A DNA stretch of 28,882 nt from positions 1 through 28,882 of the forward strand of contig MNVK01000089.1 of the NCBI GenBank assembly GCA_001871685.1. The letters run 5' to 3'. A program made the position numbers and the translations under genes. Under the pieces are notes generated by a model. That model saw nothing but the letters and a program-made list of their open reading frames with translations, was not told the origin of the DNA and made no database searches. Shown here piece by piece: positions 22,472 to 28,882 of the stretch (positions are counted from its first letter, which is position 1; each line of letters starts with the position of its first letter). Source of the DNA: Nitrospirae bacterium CG1_02_44_142. GTDB taxonomy: Bacteria > Nitrospirota > Thermodesulfovibrionia > Thermodesulfovibrionales > UBA1546.

Positions 22472-23065
22472 TCATTTTAGCAGTTTCTGTATGTAATTTA
22501 GGCATTCATCAAATCCCGATGCCGGTTCAAAAACAACTTTAAAGCTCTTTGCCTTTGCAGGCAGTTTCATGGAAGGTTCATACTGAAATAAAATTATATC
22601 TGCCATTTCAAGAACTCTTACAGCGCTTTTCTTCAAAGCGCCGCCATGCCTTCCAGATACAAATATTACAATATCAGGTTTCAAAAACTCAATTGCGCTG
22701 TTGCCTTCCACTATTATCCCTCTGAGATTGGAAAGCCTGTCAACAGCTATGGGAAGAACCTCTTTGAGTTCTTCCGGAGGCGATTGAACCCACAGCGTTT
22801 TTTCGGCGCCTGCGTTGATGAGCCTTGCAGTATCTTTGCTTTCCTGCGATAGTGTCTCCGGGTCGTCAATTATTGAGGTGTAAATGACAGTTTTTGTGTA
22901 TTTGATTGCGCCCCATAATCCCCCCATCCCCCCTTTAGTAAAGGGGGGTGAGGGGGGATTTGTAAGGTGTTTAAGCAGCGCTTCTGCTACCGTTGTTTTG
23001 CCGACTCCGCTGTGGCTGCCGCCGACGCCTATAATCAAGGGTCTTTTATTGAGGCTCTTTCTCAT
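22472..23065 (-). CDS. MobB-like P-loop GTPase (molybdopterin-guanine dinucleotide family)
   Basis: The product is 197 aa. The P-loop is GVGGSHSGVGKTTVAEALL (residues 13-31). GAIKYTKTVIY and IVEGNSAIEFLKPDIVIFV match the MobB-type fold, in which the protein binds GTP and assists MobA in making the guanine dinucleotide form of the molybdenum cofactor. An in-frame 15-codon insert NPPSPPFTKGGMGGL interrupts the loop after the first helix; it is exactly the palindromic repeat at 22917-22960. The fold should tolerate it because the loop is variable. fdhD elsewhere in the window fits Mo/W enzyme maturation. A different P-loop cofactor protein is possible. Confidence 0.75.
   Translation of the reverse strand: MRKSLNKRPLIIGVGGSHSGVGKTTVAEALLKHLTNPPSPPFTKGGMGGLWGAIKYTKTVIYTSIIDDPETLSQESKDTARLINAGAEKTLWVQSPPEELKEVLPIAVDRLSNLRGIIVEGNSAIEFLKPDIVIFVSGRHGGALKKSAVRVLEMADIILFQYEPSMKLPAKAKSFKVVFEPASGFDECLNYIQKLLK
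22917..22960. repeat. C-rich palindromic repeat inside the MobB-like coding frame
   Basis: A near-complete palindrome: outer arms AATCCCCCC (22917-22925) and GGGGGGATT (22952-22960), inner arms CCCCCCTTT (22928-22936) and AAAGGGGGG (22940-22948), loop agt. Read on the minus strand it gives NPPSPPFTKGGMGG without stop or frameshift. Related copies lie at 1877-1924 and 23086-23107. Confidence 0.9.
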
Positions 23066-23085
23066 TTCAAGTGGGTATCCTAACT

Positions 23086-23107
23086 CCCCTCCTTAGTTAA
23101 GGAGGGG
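23086..23107. repeat. C-rich palindromic repeat, intergenic copy
   Basis: Perfect inverted repeat CCCCTCCTTA-gt-TAAGGAGGGG between the topA stop and the MobB-like start. It has the same inner design as the copy inside the adjacent gene, and could fold in the polycistronic mRNA. No U-run follows on the minus strand, so a terminator function is doubtful. Confidence 0.8.
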
Positions 23108-23144
23108 CAGGTGTTTGCACGCAGACAGGTAAGAAGCTTTTACT

Positions 23145-25652
23145 TTATCCCGTCTTGCGGGTTTTGGCTTTCGTTTTTCCCTTTGCGCTTGCAGCTTTGG
23201 GTTTTTTCTTTTCCTCGTTTAATCCCGCCAGGGACAGGCATTCCTCCAGCGTAATATCCTGCGGCTTTTTGCCCGCAGGGATGCGGAAGAATTTTTTCCC
23301 GGACTGAATACACGGGCCGTATCTGCCGTTCACCACGCGCACCCGAGCATCCTCAGCCCACGCTTTAATGATTTTATCCAGCTCTTTTTTCTCCTTCGCT
23401 GTCACCAGTTCAATGGCGCGCTCCAGCGTTACGCAAAGCGGGTCTTCCCCTTTGCCGAGGGACGCAAAGATGTTTTTGTATTTCACATACGGGCCGAATC
23501 TCCCTTTGGCCGCGATGACGTCTTCATCCTGAAACTGGCCCAATACCTTGGGCAGGCGGGGGCCGTTCAGAATTTCCTTTGCCCTTTCCAGCGAAATCGT
23601 GTTCGGGTCTTCGTCTTTCGGGAGGGACACATATCCGCCCTGATATTTTATGTACGGCCCGAAACGGCCGATATTCACGAGCACCTCATCGCCTTTGTGC
23701 GTGCCGAGGCTGCGGGGGAGCTTAAATAGCTCCATGGCTTGTTCAAAGGTGATGGCGTCCATGCGCTGATTCTTGCGAAGCGAAGCATAGCGCGGTTTCT
23801 CCTTGTCATCCTGACGCCCGATTTGAACTATAGGCCCAAACTTTCCGAGCCGCACAAGCACCTGTTTTCCCGTTACAGGGTCTTTGCCGAGCACACGCTC
23901 TCCGCTCTGGCGCGCGGATGTTTCCGCTGTATCCTCCACGGTTTTATGAAAGGGCTTGTAAAACTCCGCAAGCATCTTGGTCCACACTAATTTTCCCCCG
24001 GCAATTTCGTCAAACTCCTCCTCTACCTTTGCCGTGAAATTAAAGTCCATAATGTCTTTGAAATTATCCATCAGAAAATCGTTCACCACCATGCCGACGT
24101 CAGTGGGAAAGAGCTTTGATTTCTCAGCGCCTGTGTTTTCGGATTTTTCTTCTGCAATGATATTCCCATTCTTCAACGTGAGGCAGCTGAAATTCCTCTT
24201 CACGCCATCGCGGTCTTCTTTCACTACATAATTTCTCTTTTGAATGGTGAAGATGGTTGGAGCATAGGTGGAAGGCCTGCCGATGCCGAGTTCCTCCAGT
24301 TTACGCACCAGCGTGGCTTCGGTGTAGCGGGGCGGGTGATAAGTGAACCGTTCCACTGCAGTTATTTCTCTGTTTGAGAGCTTCTCGCCAATCTTCAAAG
24401 GAGGCAGGACGCCTTCCGCATTTTCCTCGTTTTCCTCGTCTTTTCCCTCGAGATACACCTTGAGAAATCCCTCGAACTTCAGAACCTCTCCCTGGGCAGC
24501 GAACTTTTCTTCAGTTGTTGACACGCGGATGGCCGCTGTGGTTTTCTCCAGCAGCGCATCGCTCATCTGTGAGGCAATAGTTCTTTTCCATATCAAGTCA
24601 TAGATGCGCCGCTCCTGCGCGTCGCCTTCAATTTCGTAAACGCCGAGATTAGCCGGGCGGATGGCCTCGTGCGCCTCCTGTGCGCCTTTGCTCTTGGTTT
24701 TGTAACGGCGGATATTCAGGAAATCTTTTCCGTACAATTTTTCAATCTCGTTCTTCGCTTGTCCCAGCGCAGTGTCGGAGAGATTTACCGAATCCGTGCG
24801 CATGTAGGTTATCTTTCCGCTCTCGTAAAGCCCCTGCGCTATCCGCATGGTTTGCGCAACCGAGTATCCGAATTTTCTTCCCGCCTCCTGCTGAAGCGTT
24901 GAAGTGGTAAAAGGTGCGGATGGAGATTTCTTTGCGGGTTTTGTCTCTATGCCGGCAATAGAGAACTCCGCGCCTTTGCACTTTTCGAGGAATGCTTTCG
25001 CCTCTTCTTTGGTTTGGAACTTTTTCGGCAGTTCCGCTTTCACTATCTCATTTTTCTCATTCAGAAAAACAGCCGACACTTTATAAGATGAAACGGATTT
25101 GAAATTTTGTATCTCTCTTTCCCGCTCCACAATCAATCTCACGGCAACGCTCTGCACCCTTCCTGCCGATAGCGCAGGCTTAACTTTCTTCCAAAGGATT
25201 GGCGAAATCTCATAGCCGACCAATCGGTCCAAAACCCTGCGCGCCTGCTGCGCGTCAACTAAACTTTTATCAATTGTTCTCGGATTTTTAATCGCTTTTT
25301 GAATTGCGTCTTTCGTAATTTCAGAGTAAGTAATGCGTCTCGTTTTATTCTCGCTCAACCCCAGCACTTCCGACAAATGCCACGCGATGGCCTCGCCTTC
25401 GCGGTCTTCATCTGTTGCGAGCCACACCACATCCGCGCCTTTGACAATTTTTTTCAATTCGGCTACTACTTTTTTTTTCTCGGCGGGGACCTCATACTTG
25501 GGCTGAAAATTGTTGTTCACATCCACTCCAAGTTCTCCCTCCACCAAATCGCGGATATGACCGATAGACGCTTTTACTATAAAATCTTTCCCGAGAATTT
25601 TGTTTATCGTTCTTGATTTCGCAGGCGACTCAACAATAACTACGGAATTCAT
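23145..25652 (-). CDS. topA: DNA topoisomerase I, type IA, without zinc fingers
   Basis: The product is 835 aa. The TOPRIM domain starts VIVESPAKSRTINKILG, with ATDEDREGEAIAWHL supplying metal-binding acids; the catalytic tyrosine lies in GKITYMRTDSVNLS. It relaxes negative supercoils by single-strand passage. After about 570 come repeats of the form LGKFGPIVQIG, IGRFGPYIKYQ, KGRFGPYVKYK and NGRYGPCIQSG, the TopA C-terminal repeat type found especially in Bacteroidota/Chlorobi-like enzymes. No CxxC zinc ribbons are present. The tail is a basic lysine-rich segment (KGKTKAKTRKTG). GGAGGT precedes ATG by 10 nt. Local base use looks richer in GC than neighbours, so acquisition by transfer is possible. 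Confidence 0.96.
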   Translation of the reverse strand: MNSVVIVESPAKSRTINKILGKDFIVKASIGHIRDLVEGELGVDVNNNFQPKYEVPAEKKKVVAELKKIVKGADVVWLATDEDREGEAIAWHLSEVLGLSENKTRRITYSEITKDAIQKAIKNPRTIDKSLVDAQQARRVLDRLVGYEISPILWKKVKPALSAGRVQSVAVRLIVEREREIQNFKSVSSYKVSAVFLNEKNEIVKAELPKKFQTKEEAKAFLEKCKGAEFSIAGIETKPAKKSPSAPFTTSTLQQEAGRKFGYSVAQTMRIAQGLYESGKITYMRTDSVNLSDTALGQAKNEIEKLYGKDFLNIRRYKTKSKGAQEAHEAIRPANLGVYEIEGDAQERRIYDLIWKRTIASQMSDALLEKTTAAIRVSTTEEKFAAQGEVLKFEGFLKVYLEGKDEENEENAEGVLPPLKIGEKLSNREITAVERFTYHPPRYTEATLVRKLEELGIGRPSTYAPTIFTIQKRNYVVKEDRDGVKRNFSCLTLKNGNIIAEEKSENTGAEKSKLFPTDVGMVVNDFLMDNFKDIMDFNFTAKVEEEFDEIAGGKLVWTKMLAEFYKPFHKTVEDTAETSARQSGERVLGKDPVTGKQVLVRLGKFGPIVQIGRQDDKEKPRYASLRKNQRMDAITFEQAMELFKLPRSLGTHKGDEVLVNIGRFGPYIKYQGGYVSLPKDEDPNTISLERAKEILNGPRLPKVLGQFQDEDVIAAKGRFGPYVKYKNIFASLGKGEDPLCVTLERAIELVTAKEKKELDKIIKAWAEDARVRVVNGRYGPCIQSGKKFFRIPAGKKPQDITLEECLSLAGLNEEKKKPKAASAKGKTKAKTRKTG

Positions 25653-25695
25653 TTATTCAATTACCTCCAAAAAACAAAATTTAAAAAGCAAAAAA

Positions 25696-25770
25696 ATATC
25701 TCGGTGAATCGGTTAATCGGTGAATCGCAAAAACCCAAAAACCCAATAACCTATTTACCTATTCGCCATT
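25696..25770. repeat. ggtgaatcggttaatc-type hairpin repeat between topA and dprA
   Basis: ggtgaatcggttaatcggtgaatcg followed by aacccaaaaaccc and acctatttacctattcgcc: short directly repeated units plus partial complements. Same family as the repeat at 26876-26990. Confidence 0.65.
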
Positions 25771-25777
25771 CTTTTAT

Positions 25778-26863
25778 TCATGCAAGGAAAAATTTTTTCC
25801 CTTCCGTTTGTTTCACAATCCCTTTTAATTCAAGGCAGAGCAGGATTCCAAGCGCCGTTTGCGCAGGCATCCTGCTTTCTCTTAAGAGTATATCAACATG
25901 CTTCGGTTCTGCCGTCATTATATCACAAAGTTTCTTTTCCTCAACCGTAAGCTCTATGTCTGCCTTTTCTCTGGTCCGTATGTATCCCTTCAGGACCGGC
26001 GCAAGTTCTTCTATTATATCCTCTGCGCTCTGCACGAGTTTTGCCCCTTTCTTAAGCAGCTCATTTGTGCCTTTTGAGGTTGCAGAATTAATATTGCCCG
26101 GCACTGCAAATATCTCCTTCCCCTGTTCCAGGGCGCAGCCTGCTGTTATCAATGAGCCGCTGTTAGCAGCGGCTTCCACAACAAGCACCCCGAGAGACAA
26201 GCCGCTTATTATTCTGTTTCTCTTCGGGAAGTTCTCTTTGTCGGGCGGCGCGCCGGGCGGAAATTCGCTTATCACATACCCGGACTCTGCTAATTTTTCC
26301 ATTAAGCCTCTGTTCTCCGGAGGATACGGCACATCAATCCCTGAACCCAGAACGGCAATGCTTCTGCCGCCGGATTTAATAGCGGCGGCGTGCGCCAGCG
26401 TATCAATTCCCCTGGCCATGCCGCTCACGATGGTAAATCCCATAGAGGAAAGTTCGGAGGATAATTTTTCGGCGGCAAGTTTTCCATACGGGCTGTAGTT
26501 TCTTGAACCGACAACTGCAACAGCGTATCTGTCTTCCTTCTGTATTCTTCCCTTCACATAAAGCACAACCGGAGCATCTTCTATATTCTTCAGCGCTTCA
26601 GGATAATCCTTATCGCTAAAAGTAACTATTTTTATTCCGGCGGCGTCAAGTTTTTTAAGCCAGGCGTCTATCTTTTCCCATTCTGAATATCCTTTTATGC
26701 TTTTTGCTTTTGCAGGCCCTATGCCGTGGATATTGGACAGTTCTTTATATGAAGTTTTAAAAACGGCCTCTGGCTTTCTGTAAATAGCAAGCAGTTTCCT
26801 GGCCGTCACAGGCCCGATATCAGGCGCATCACTCAGCGCAATCCAGAATTTAGGGTCAGACAT
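25778..26863 (-). CDS. dprA: DNA-processing protein DprA
   Basis: The product is 361 aa. DprA binds incoming single-stranded DNA and loads RecA during transformation. The N-terminal part (about 1-65) has helix-hairpin-helix features (LSNIHGIGPAKAKSIKG). The Rossmann-like DNA-processing domain (about 85-295) has AVVGSRNYSPYGK, VSGMARGIDTLAHAAAI, LGSGIDVPYPPENR, FPKRNRIISGLS and NSGSLITAGCALEQG. A winged-helix C-terminus (about 305-361, HVDILLRESRMPAQTALGIL) completes the longer form. DprA followed by topA is a common bacterial order and is kept here with a 125-nt repeat-containing spacer. Presence alone does not prove competence. Confidence 0.97.
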   Translation of the reverse strand: MSDPKFWIALSDAPDIGPVTARKLLAIYRKPEAVFKTSYKELSNIHGIGPAKAKSIKGYSEWEKIDAWLKKLDAAGIKIVTFSDKDYPEALKNIEDAPVVLYVKGRIQKEDRYAVAVVGSRNYSPYGKLAAEKLSSELSSMGFTIVSGMARGIDTLAHAAAIKSGGRSIAVLGSGIDVPYPPENRGLMEKLAESGYVISEFPPGAPPDKENFPKRNRIISGLSLGVLVVEAAANSGSLITAGCALEQGKEIFAVPGNINSATSKGTNELLKKGAKLVQSAEDIIEELAPVLKGYIRTREKADIELTVEEKKLCDIMTAEPKHVDILLRESRMPAQTALGILLCLELKGIVKQTEGKKFFLA

Positions 26864-26875
26864 AAATTTCTATTA

Positions 26876-26990
26876 CGGTGAATTGGTGAATCGGTTAATC
26901 GGTGAATCGAAAAATAATTTATCAGTTTCCATTAATCCTTTTCACCTATTTGCCCATTGACCTATTCACCAATTCACCTATTCACCAGTC
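26876..26990. repeat. ggtgaatcggttaatc / ttcacctattcacc inverted repeat array
   Basis: Left part ggtgaattggtgaatcggttaatcgg and right part with ttcacctatttgcccattg, cctattcaccaattcacc and tattcacca are mutual near-complements around a short centre, so the spacer can fold into a long hairpin. The right arm extends into argG and supplies its last codons and stop. Same family as 25696-25770. Confidence 0.75.
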
Positions 26991-28161
26991 GTAGTAATTT
27001 CAGCCTGAGCGCATTGAGTTTTATAAATCCTTCCGCATCCCTCTGATTGTAAACCTTCTCTGCCTCAAAGGTCGCAAGTTCGGGCTGATAAAGAGATTTT
27101 GGCGATTTCCTTCCGACAACCTGGCAGTTCCCCTTATAAAGTTTAAGCCTCACCGTGCCTGTCACATTATTCTGAGCCTCATCTATCATCGTCTGGAGCA
27201 TTCTTCTTTCAGGGGAAAACCAGTATCCGTAATATACAAACTCGGCATATTTGGGCGTCAATGAATCCCTGAGATGCATAACCTCCCGGTCAAGCGTTAT
27301 TGACTCAAGGGCCCTGTGGGCGATGTGAAGAACCGTGCCGCCGGGCGTCTCATAAACCCCGCGTGATTTTATTCCGACGTATCTGTTTTCAACTATATCA
27401 GCCCTGCCTATTCCATTTCTGCCTGCGATTGAATTCAGTTCTTCAAGAAGTTTTGCAGGAGTCATCTTTTTGCCGTTTATGGCAGCCGGGTTTCCTTTCT
27501 CATAACTTAGCTCAATATGCGCAACTTTATCCGGCGCCTTTTCAGGAGAGACCATCATGGTAAACATATCCTTTGGAGGCTCTGCCCATGGGTCTTCAAG
27601 AATCCCGCCTTCATAGCTTATATGAAAGAGATTTCTGTCGGTGCTGTAAGGTTTAGCCTTTGTTACAGGGACAGGAATGTTTTGCTTTGCTGCATATTTG
27701 ATTAGCGACTGCCTTGAATTAAAAGGCCATTCCCGCCACGGAGCTATTACTTTTATGTCCGGTTTCAGCGCATAGTAGGCGAGTTCAAACCTCACCTGGT
27801 CATTGCCCTTTCCAGTAGCGCCGTGGGATACCGCATCCGCCTTTTCTTTTTTTGCAATTTCTATTTGTTTTTTAGCAATTAACGGCCTGGCTATTGAGGT
27901 GCCAAGCAGATATGTCTCTTCATAAACTGCGTTTGCCCGCAACATGGGGAATACATAATCCCTGACGAATTCTTCTCTCAGGTCTTCAACATAGGCTTTT
28001 GAGGCTCCGGTCAGCAGCGCCTTTTTTCTTACGGCATTAAGGTCTTCTCCCTGACCAAGGTCTGCGCAGAAAGCAATGACTTCTGCATTGTAGGTCTCCT
28101 TAAGCCATTTTATGGCTACTGAGGTATCAAGCCCTCCGGAATATGCAAGAACTATTTTCAT
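26974..28161 (-). CDS. argG: Argininosuccinate synthase
   Basis: The product is 395 aa, normal length. It joins citrulline and aspartate with ATP to argininosuccinate. The ATP-binding P-loop-like AYSGGLDTSVAIKWL is at 6-20; GATGKGNDQVRFEL, APWREW, and GRNGIGRADIVENRYVGIKSRGVYETPGG are standard. The start follows GGAGG by 4 nt. The C-terminus KLLRLVNR with its stop lies inside the repeat array, so the last few residues are repeat-derived. argH is not in the window; the next gene leftward is dprA, so this is not an arg operon here. Confidence 0.98.
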   Translation of the reverse strand: MKIVLAYSGGLDTSVAIKWLKETYNAEVIAFCADLGQGEDLNAVRKKALLTGASKAYVEDLREEFVRDYVFPMLRANAVYEETYLLGTSIARPLIAKKQIEIAKKEKADAVSHGATGKGNDQVRFELAYYALKPDIKVIAPWREWPFNSRQSLIKYAAKQNIPVPVTKAKPYSTDRNLFHISYEGGILEDPWAEPPKDMFTMMVSPEKAPDKVAHIELSYEKGNPAAINGKKMTPAKLLEELNSIAGRNGIGRADIVENRYVGIKSRGVYETPGGTVLHIAHRALESITLDREVMHLRDSLTPKYAEFVYYGYWFSPERRMLQTMIDEAQNNVTGTVRLKLYKGNCQVVGRKSPKSLYQPELATFEAEKVYNQRDAEGFIKLNALRLKLLRLVNR

Positions 28162-28217
28162 AAAACCTCCACCACGTTAAAAATTCCTACGGGGTAAATA
28201 TAACATAATTCCGTGTT

Positions 28218-28469
28218 TCATTCTATCTTCAGCAATTTTTTCAATCTTCTGTCCGCTCGCACAACTTCATCAGTATCATCTCCTGAAAGCTCCCATGAAT
28301 ATTTCCCTTCCGCAGAGCGCTTCAGTTTTATCTTGACAGGTTTCTTTGGTTTTACCTGCTGTATCTCTGGCTGTTTTTTTATCTGGAAGCTGTTTTTATC
28401 TGCGGAGAAGGCAGGATTAAAAACAAGAATAACGAACAGGACTGCTAATAGAAAAAATTTTTTTTGCAT
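28218..28469 (-). CDS. Small exported protein of unknown function
   Basis: The product is 83 aa. Residues 1-22 form a clean signal peptide (MQKKFFLLAVLFVILVFNPAFSA, cleavage expected after AFSA). The mature part is strongly basic in the middle (KKPVKIKLKR) and ends with DEVVRADRRLKKLLKIE, probably a helix. No family recognised. GAGAGG lies about 10 nt before ATG. A GC-rich hairpin (28487-28514) sits just upstream. It would be a periplasmic or extracellular protein of about 60 residues. Confidence 0.7.
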   Translation of the reverse strand: MQKKFFLLAVLFVILVFNPAFSADKNSFQIKKQPEIQQVKPKKPVKIKLKRSAEGKYSWELSGDDTDEVVRADRRLKKLLKIE

Positions 28470-28486
28470 GAATAGCGCCTCTCATT

Positions 28487-28514
28487 CTGCCTGTCTGCCG
28501 TGCGGCACAGGCAG
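28487..28514. repeat. GC-rich hairpin upstream of the small exported protein gene
   Basis: Arms CTGCCTGT (28487-28494) and ACAGGCAG (28507-28514) enclose an inner GCCG-tg-CGGC stem with a 2-nt bulge. Dispersed-palindrome type; in the leader of the minus-strand gene it could affect translation. Confidence 0.7.
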
Positions 28515-28577
28515 GTCGGATAATTTTAAGACATTATAGAGTTTAAGATGAAAGAGGTCAATAGGCGCAAGAAAAAA

Positions 28578-28653
28578 TGGTGGACGGTAGGGGATTCGAA
28601 CCCCCGACTTCCACGTTGCGAACGTGGCGCTCTCCCAGCTGAGCTAACCGCCC
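28578..28653 (-). tRNA. tRNA-Ala (anticodon CGC), CCA encoded
   Basis: A 76-nt cloverleaf on the minus strand. The acceptor stem GGGCGGT pairs with ACCGTCC and contains the G3:U70 wobble that identifies alanine tRNA. D-arm TAGCTCAGCTGGGAGAGC, anticodon stem CCACG/CGTGG with loop TTCGCAA (anticodon CGC, reading GCG), and T-arm GGGGGTTCGAATCCCC are all regular. Discriminator A and 3' CCA are in the DNA. Confidence 0.97.
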
Positions 28654-28680
28654 TTCACATTCTCTGCATCTCATTTTTAC

Positions 28681-28710
28681 ATTATATACAATCTGCCGCG
28701 GTTTTGTCTT
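28681..28710 (-). promoter_or_regulatory. Candidate promoter of tRNA-Ala
   Basis: On the minus strand: -35 AAGACA (28705-28710), 18-nt spacer, consensus -10 TATAAT (28681-28686), 27 nt before the tRNA 5' end. Perfect -10 and correct spacing support it. Confidence 0.6.
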
Positions 28711-28848
28711 GGCTGAACAAAACCTGTGAAAACTTGTGAAAATACTGAATAAGTTACGATACATATGCGACATTAGGGAGTGATGGATTATTATGCAAAA
28801 GCATACCCGATATTTAGTAGGATACGAGGCTATAGGAGGTATCAGAAG

Positions 28849-28882
28849 ATGCTTTCAAGCCTCAGGAAATTTATGAAATTAG
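28849..28882 (+). CDS. Start of a gene leaving the right edge
   Basis: ATG at 28849 is preceded by TAGGAGGT (28833-28840), a strong ribosome site, 8 nt away. The visible residues are MLSSLRKFMKL. A short basic start with regularly spaced K/R, as seen before a membrane anchor in SurA/PpiD-type peptidyl-prolyl isomerases (which often open ML-x-x-LRK), is suggested but only 11 residues are visible. Confidence 0.55.
   Translation, partial: MLSSLRKFMKL

Noticed and set aside
25653..26990. Possible CRISPR-like arrays in the repeat-rich spacers
   Set aside because: Units are short, contiguous and mutually complementary, with no regular unique spacers and no cas genes in the window.
28558..28773. 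71-aa minus-strand and 63-aa plus-strand reading frames over the tRNA
   Set aside because: Both are translations through tRNA-Ala (the familiar GGSNPLPS-type peptide); no ribosome sites.

Overview
The window reads as a bacterial chromosome segment of moderate GC, gene-dense on both strands. The gene set and the intergenic repeats resemble Nitrospirota (Thermodesulfovibrionia-like) or neighbouring anaerobic lineages. This is an inference from gene content and repeat style: NtrC-type regulators, a class II aldolase/PPi-type phosphofructokinase pair, FdhD with a MobB-like protein, a hemA/CcsA pair, and many small palindromic repeats. No ribosomal RNA or CRISPR array is present; one tRNA-Ala(CGC) is.

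Layout. 1-1035 (minus): a decayed caspase-like gene with a lipoprotein leader, and a small-protein/nucleotidyltransferase pair. 1119-5233: an orphan OmpR-type regulator, a VapBC-like module lying between two 49-nt direct copies of the 3' end of an NtrC-type gene, then that sigma-54 activator and its NtrB-like kinase. 5325-7959: fdhD, a membrane protein, and a LipM-like octanoyltransferase whose 3' end overlaps the membrane protein gene. 8087-11025 (plus): a probable operon of YjbQ, a PD-(D/E)XK-like nuclease, a 52-aa Cys-containing protein and an ExeA/GspA-like ATPase. 11213-13806: translationally coupled aldolase and phosphofructokinase.

13897-20054 is the accessory stretch. It holds a MntA-HepT toxin-antitoxin pair, a dGTPase, a protein made only of two RadC-N-like helix-hairpin-helix units, an overlapping 844-aa fusion of a DNA methyltransferase with a nuclease-like C-terminus, a small ORF, and a DUF1016/YhcG-type nuclease. 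This is the best candidate for an undescribed defence or restriction-modification locus, although that function is inferred only from domains and gene order.

20214-28161 (minus) is mostly housekeeping: hemA, a CcsA/HemX-like protein, a 56-aa protein ending NCQLGCF, a MobB-like GTPase, a topoisomerase I without zinc fingers, dprA and argG. Then come a small exported protein, tRNA-Ala, and the first codons of a gene leaving the right edge.

At least four repeat families occupy the spaces: a C-rich palindrome (once inside a coding frame), a 'tgtcattgcgag' inverted-repeat element, 'ggtgaatcggttaatc' hairpins, and 'atcatgtatcgtg' arrays. Several reach into gene 3' ends and appear to reshape C-termini.
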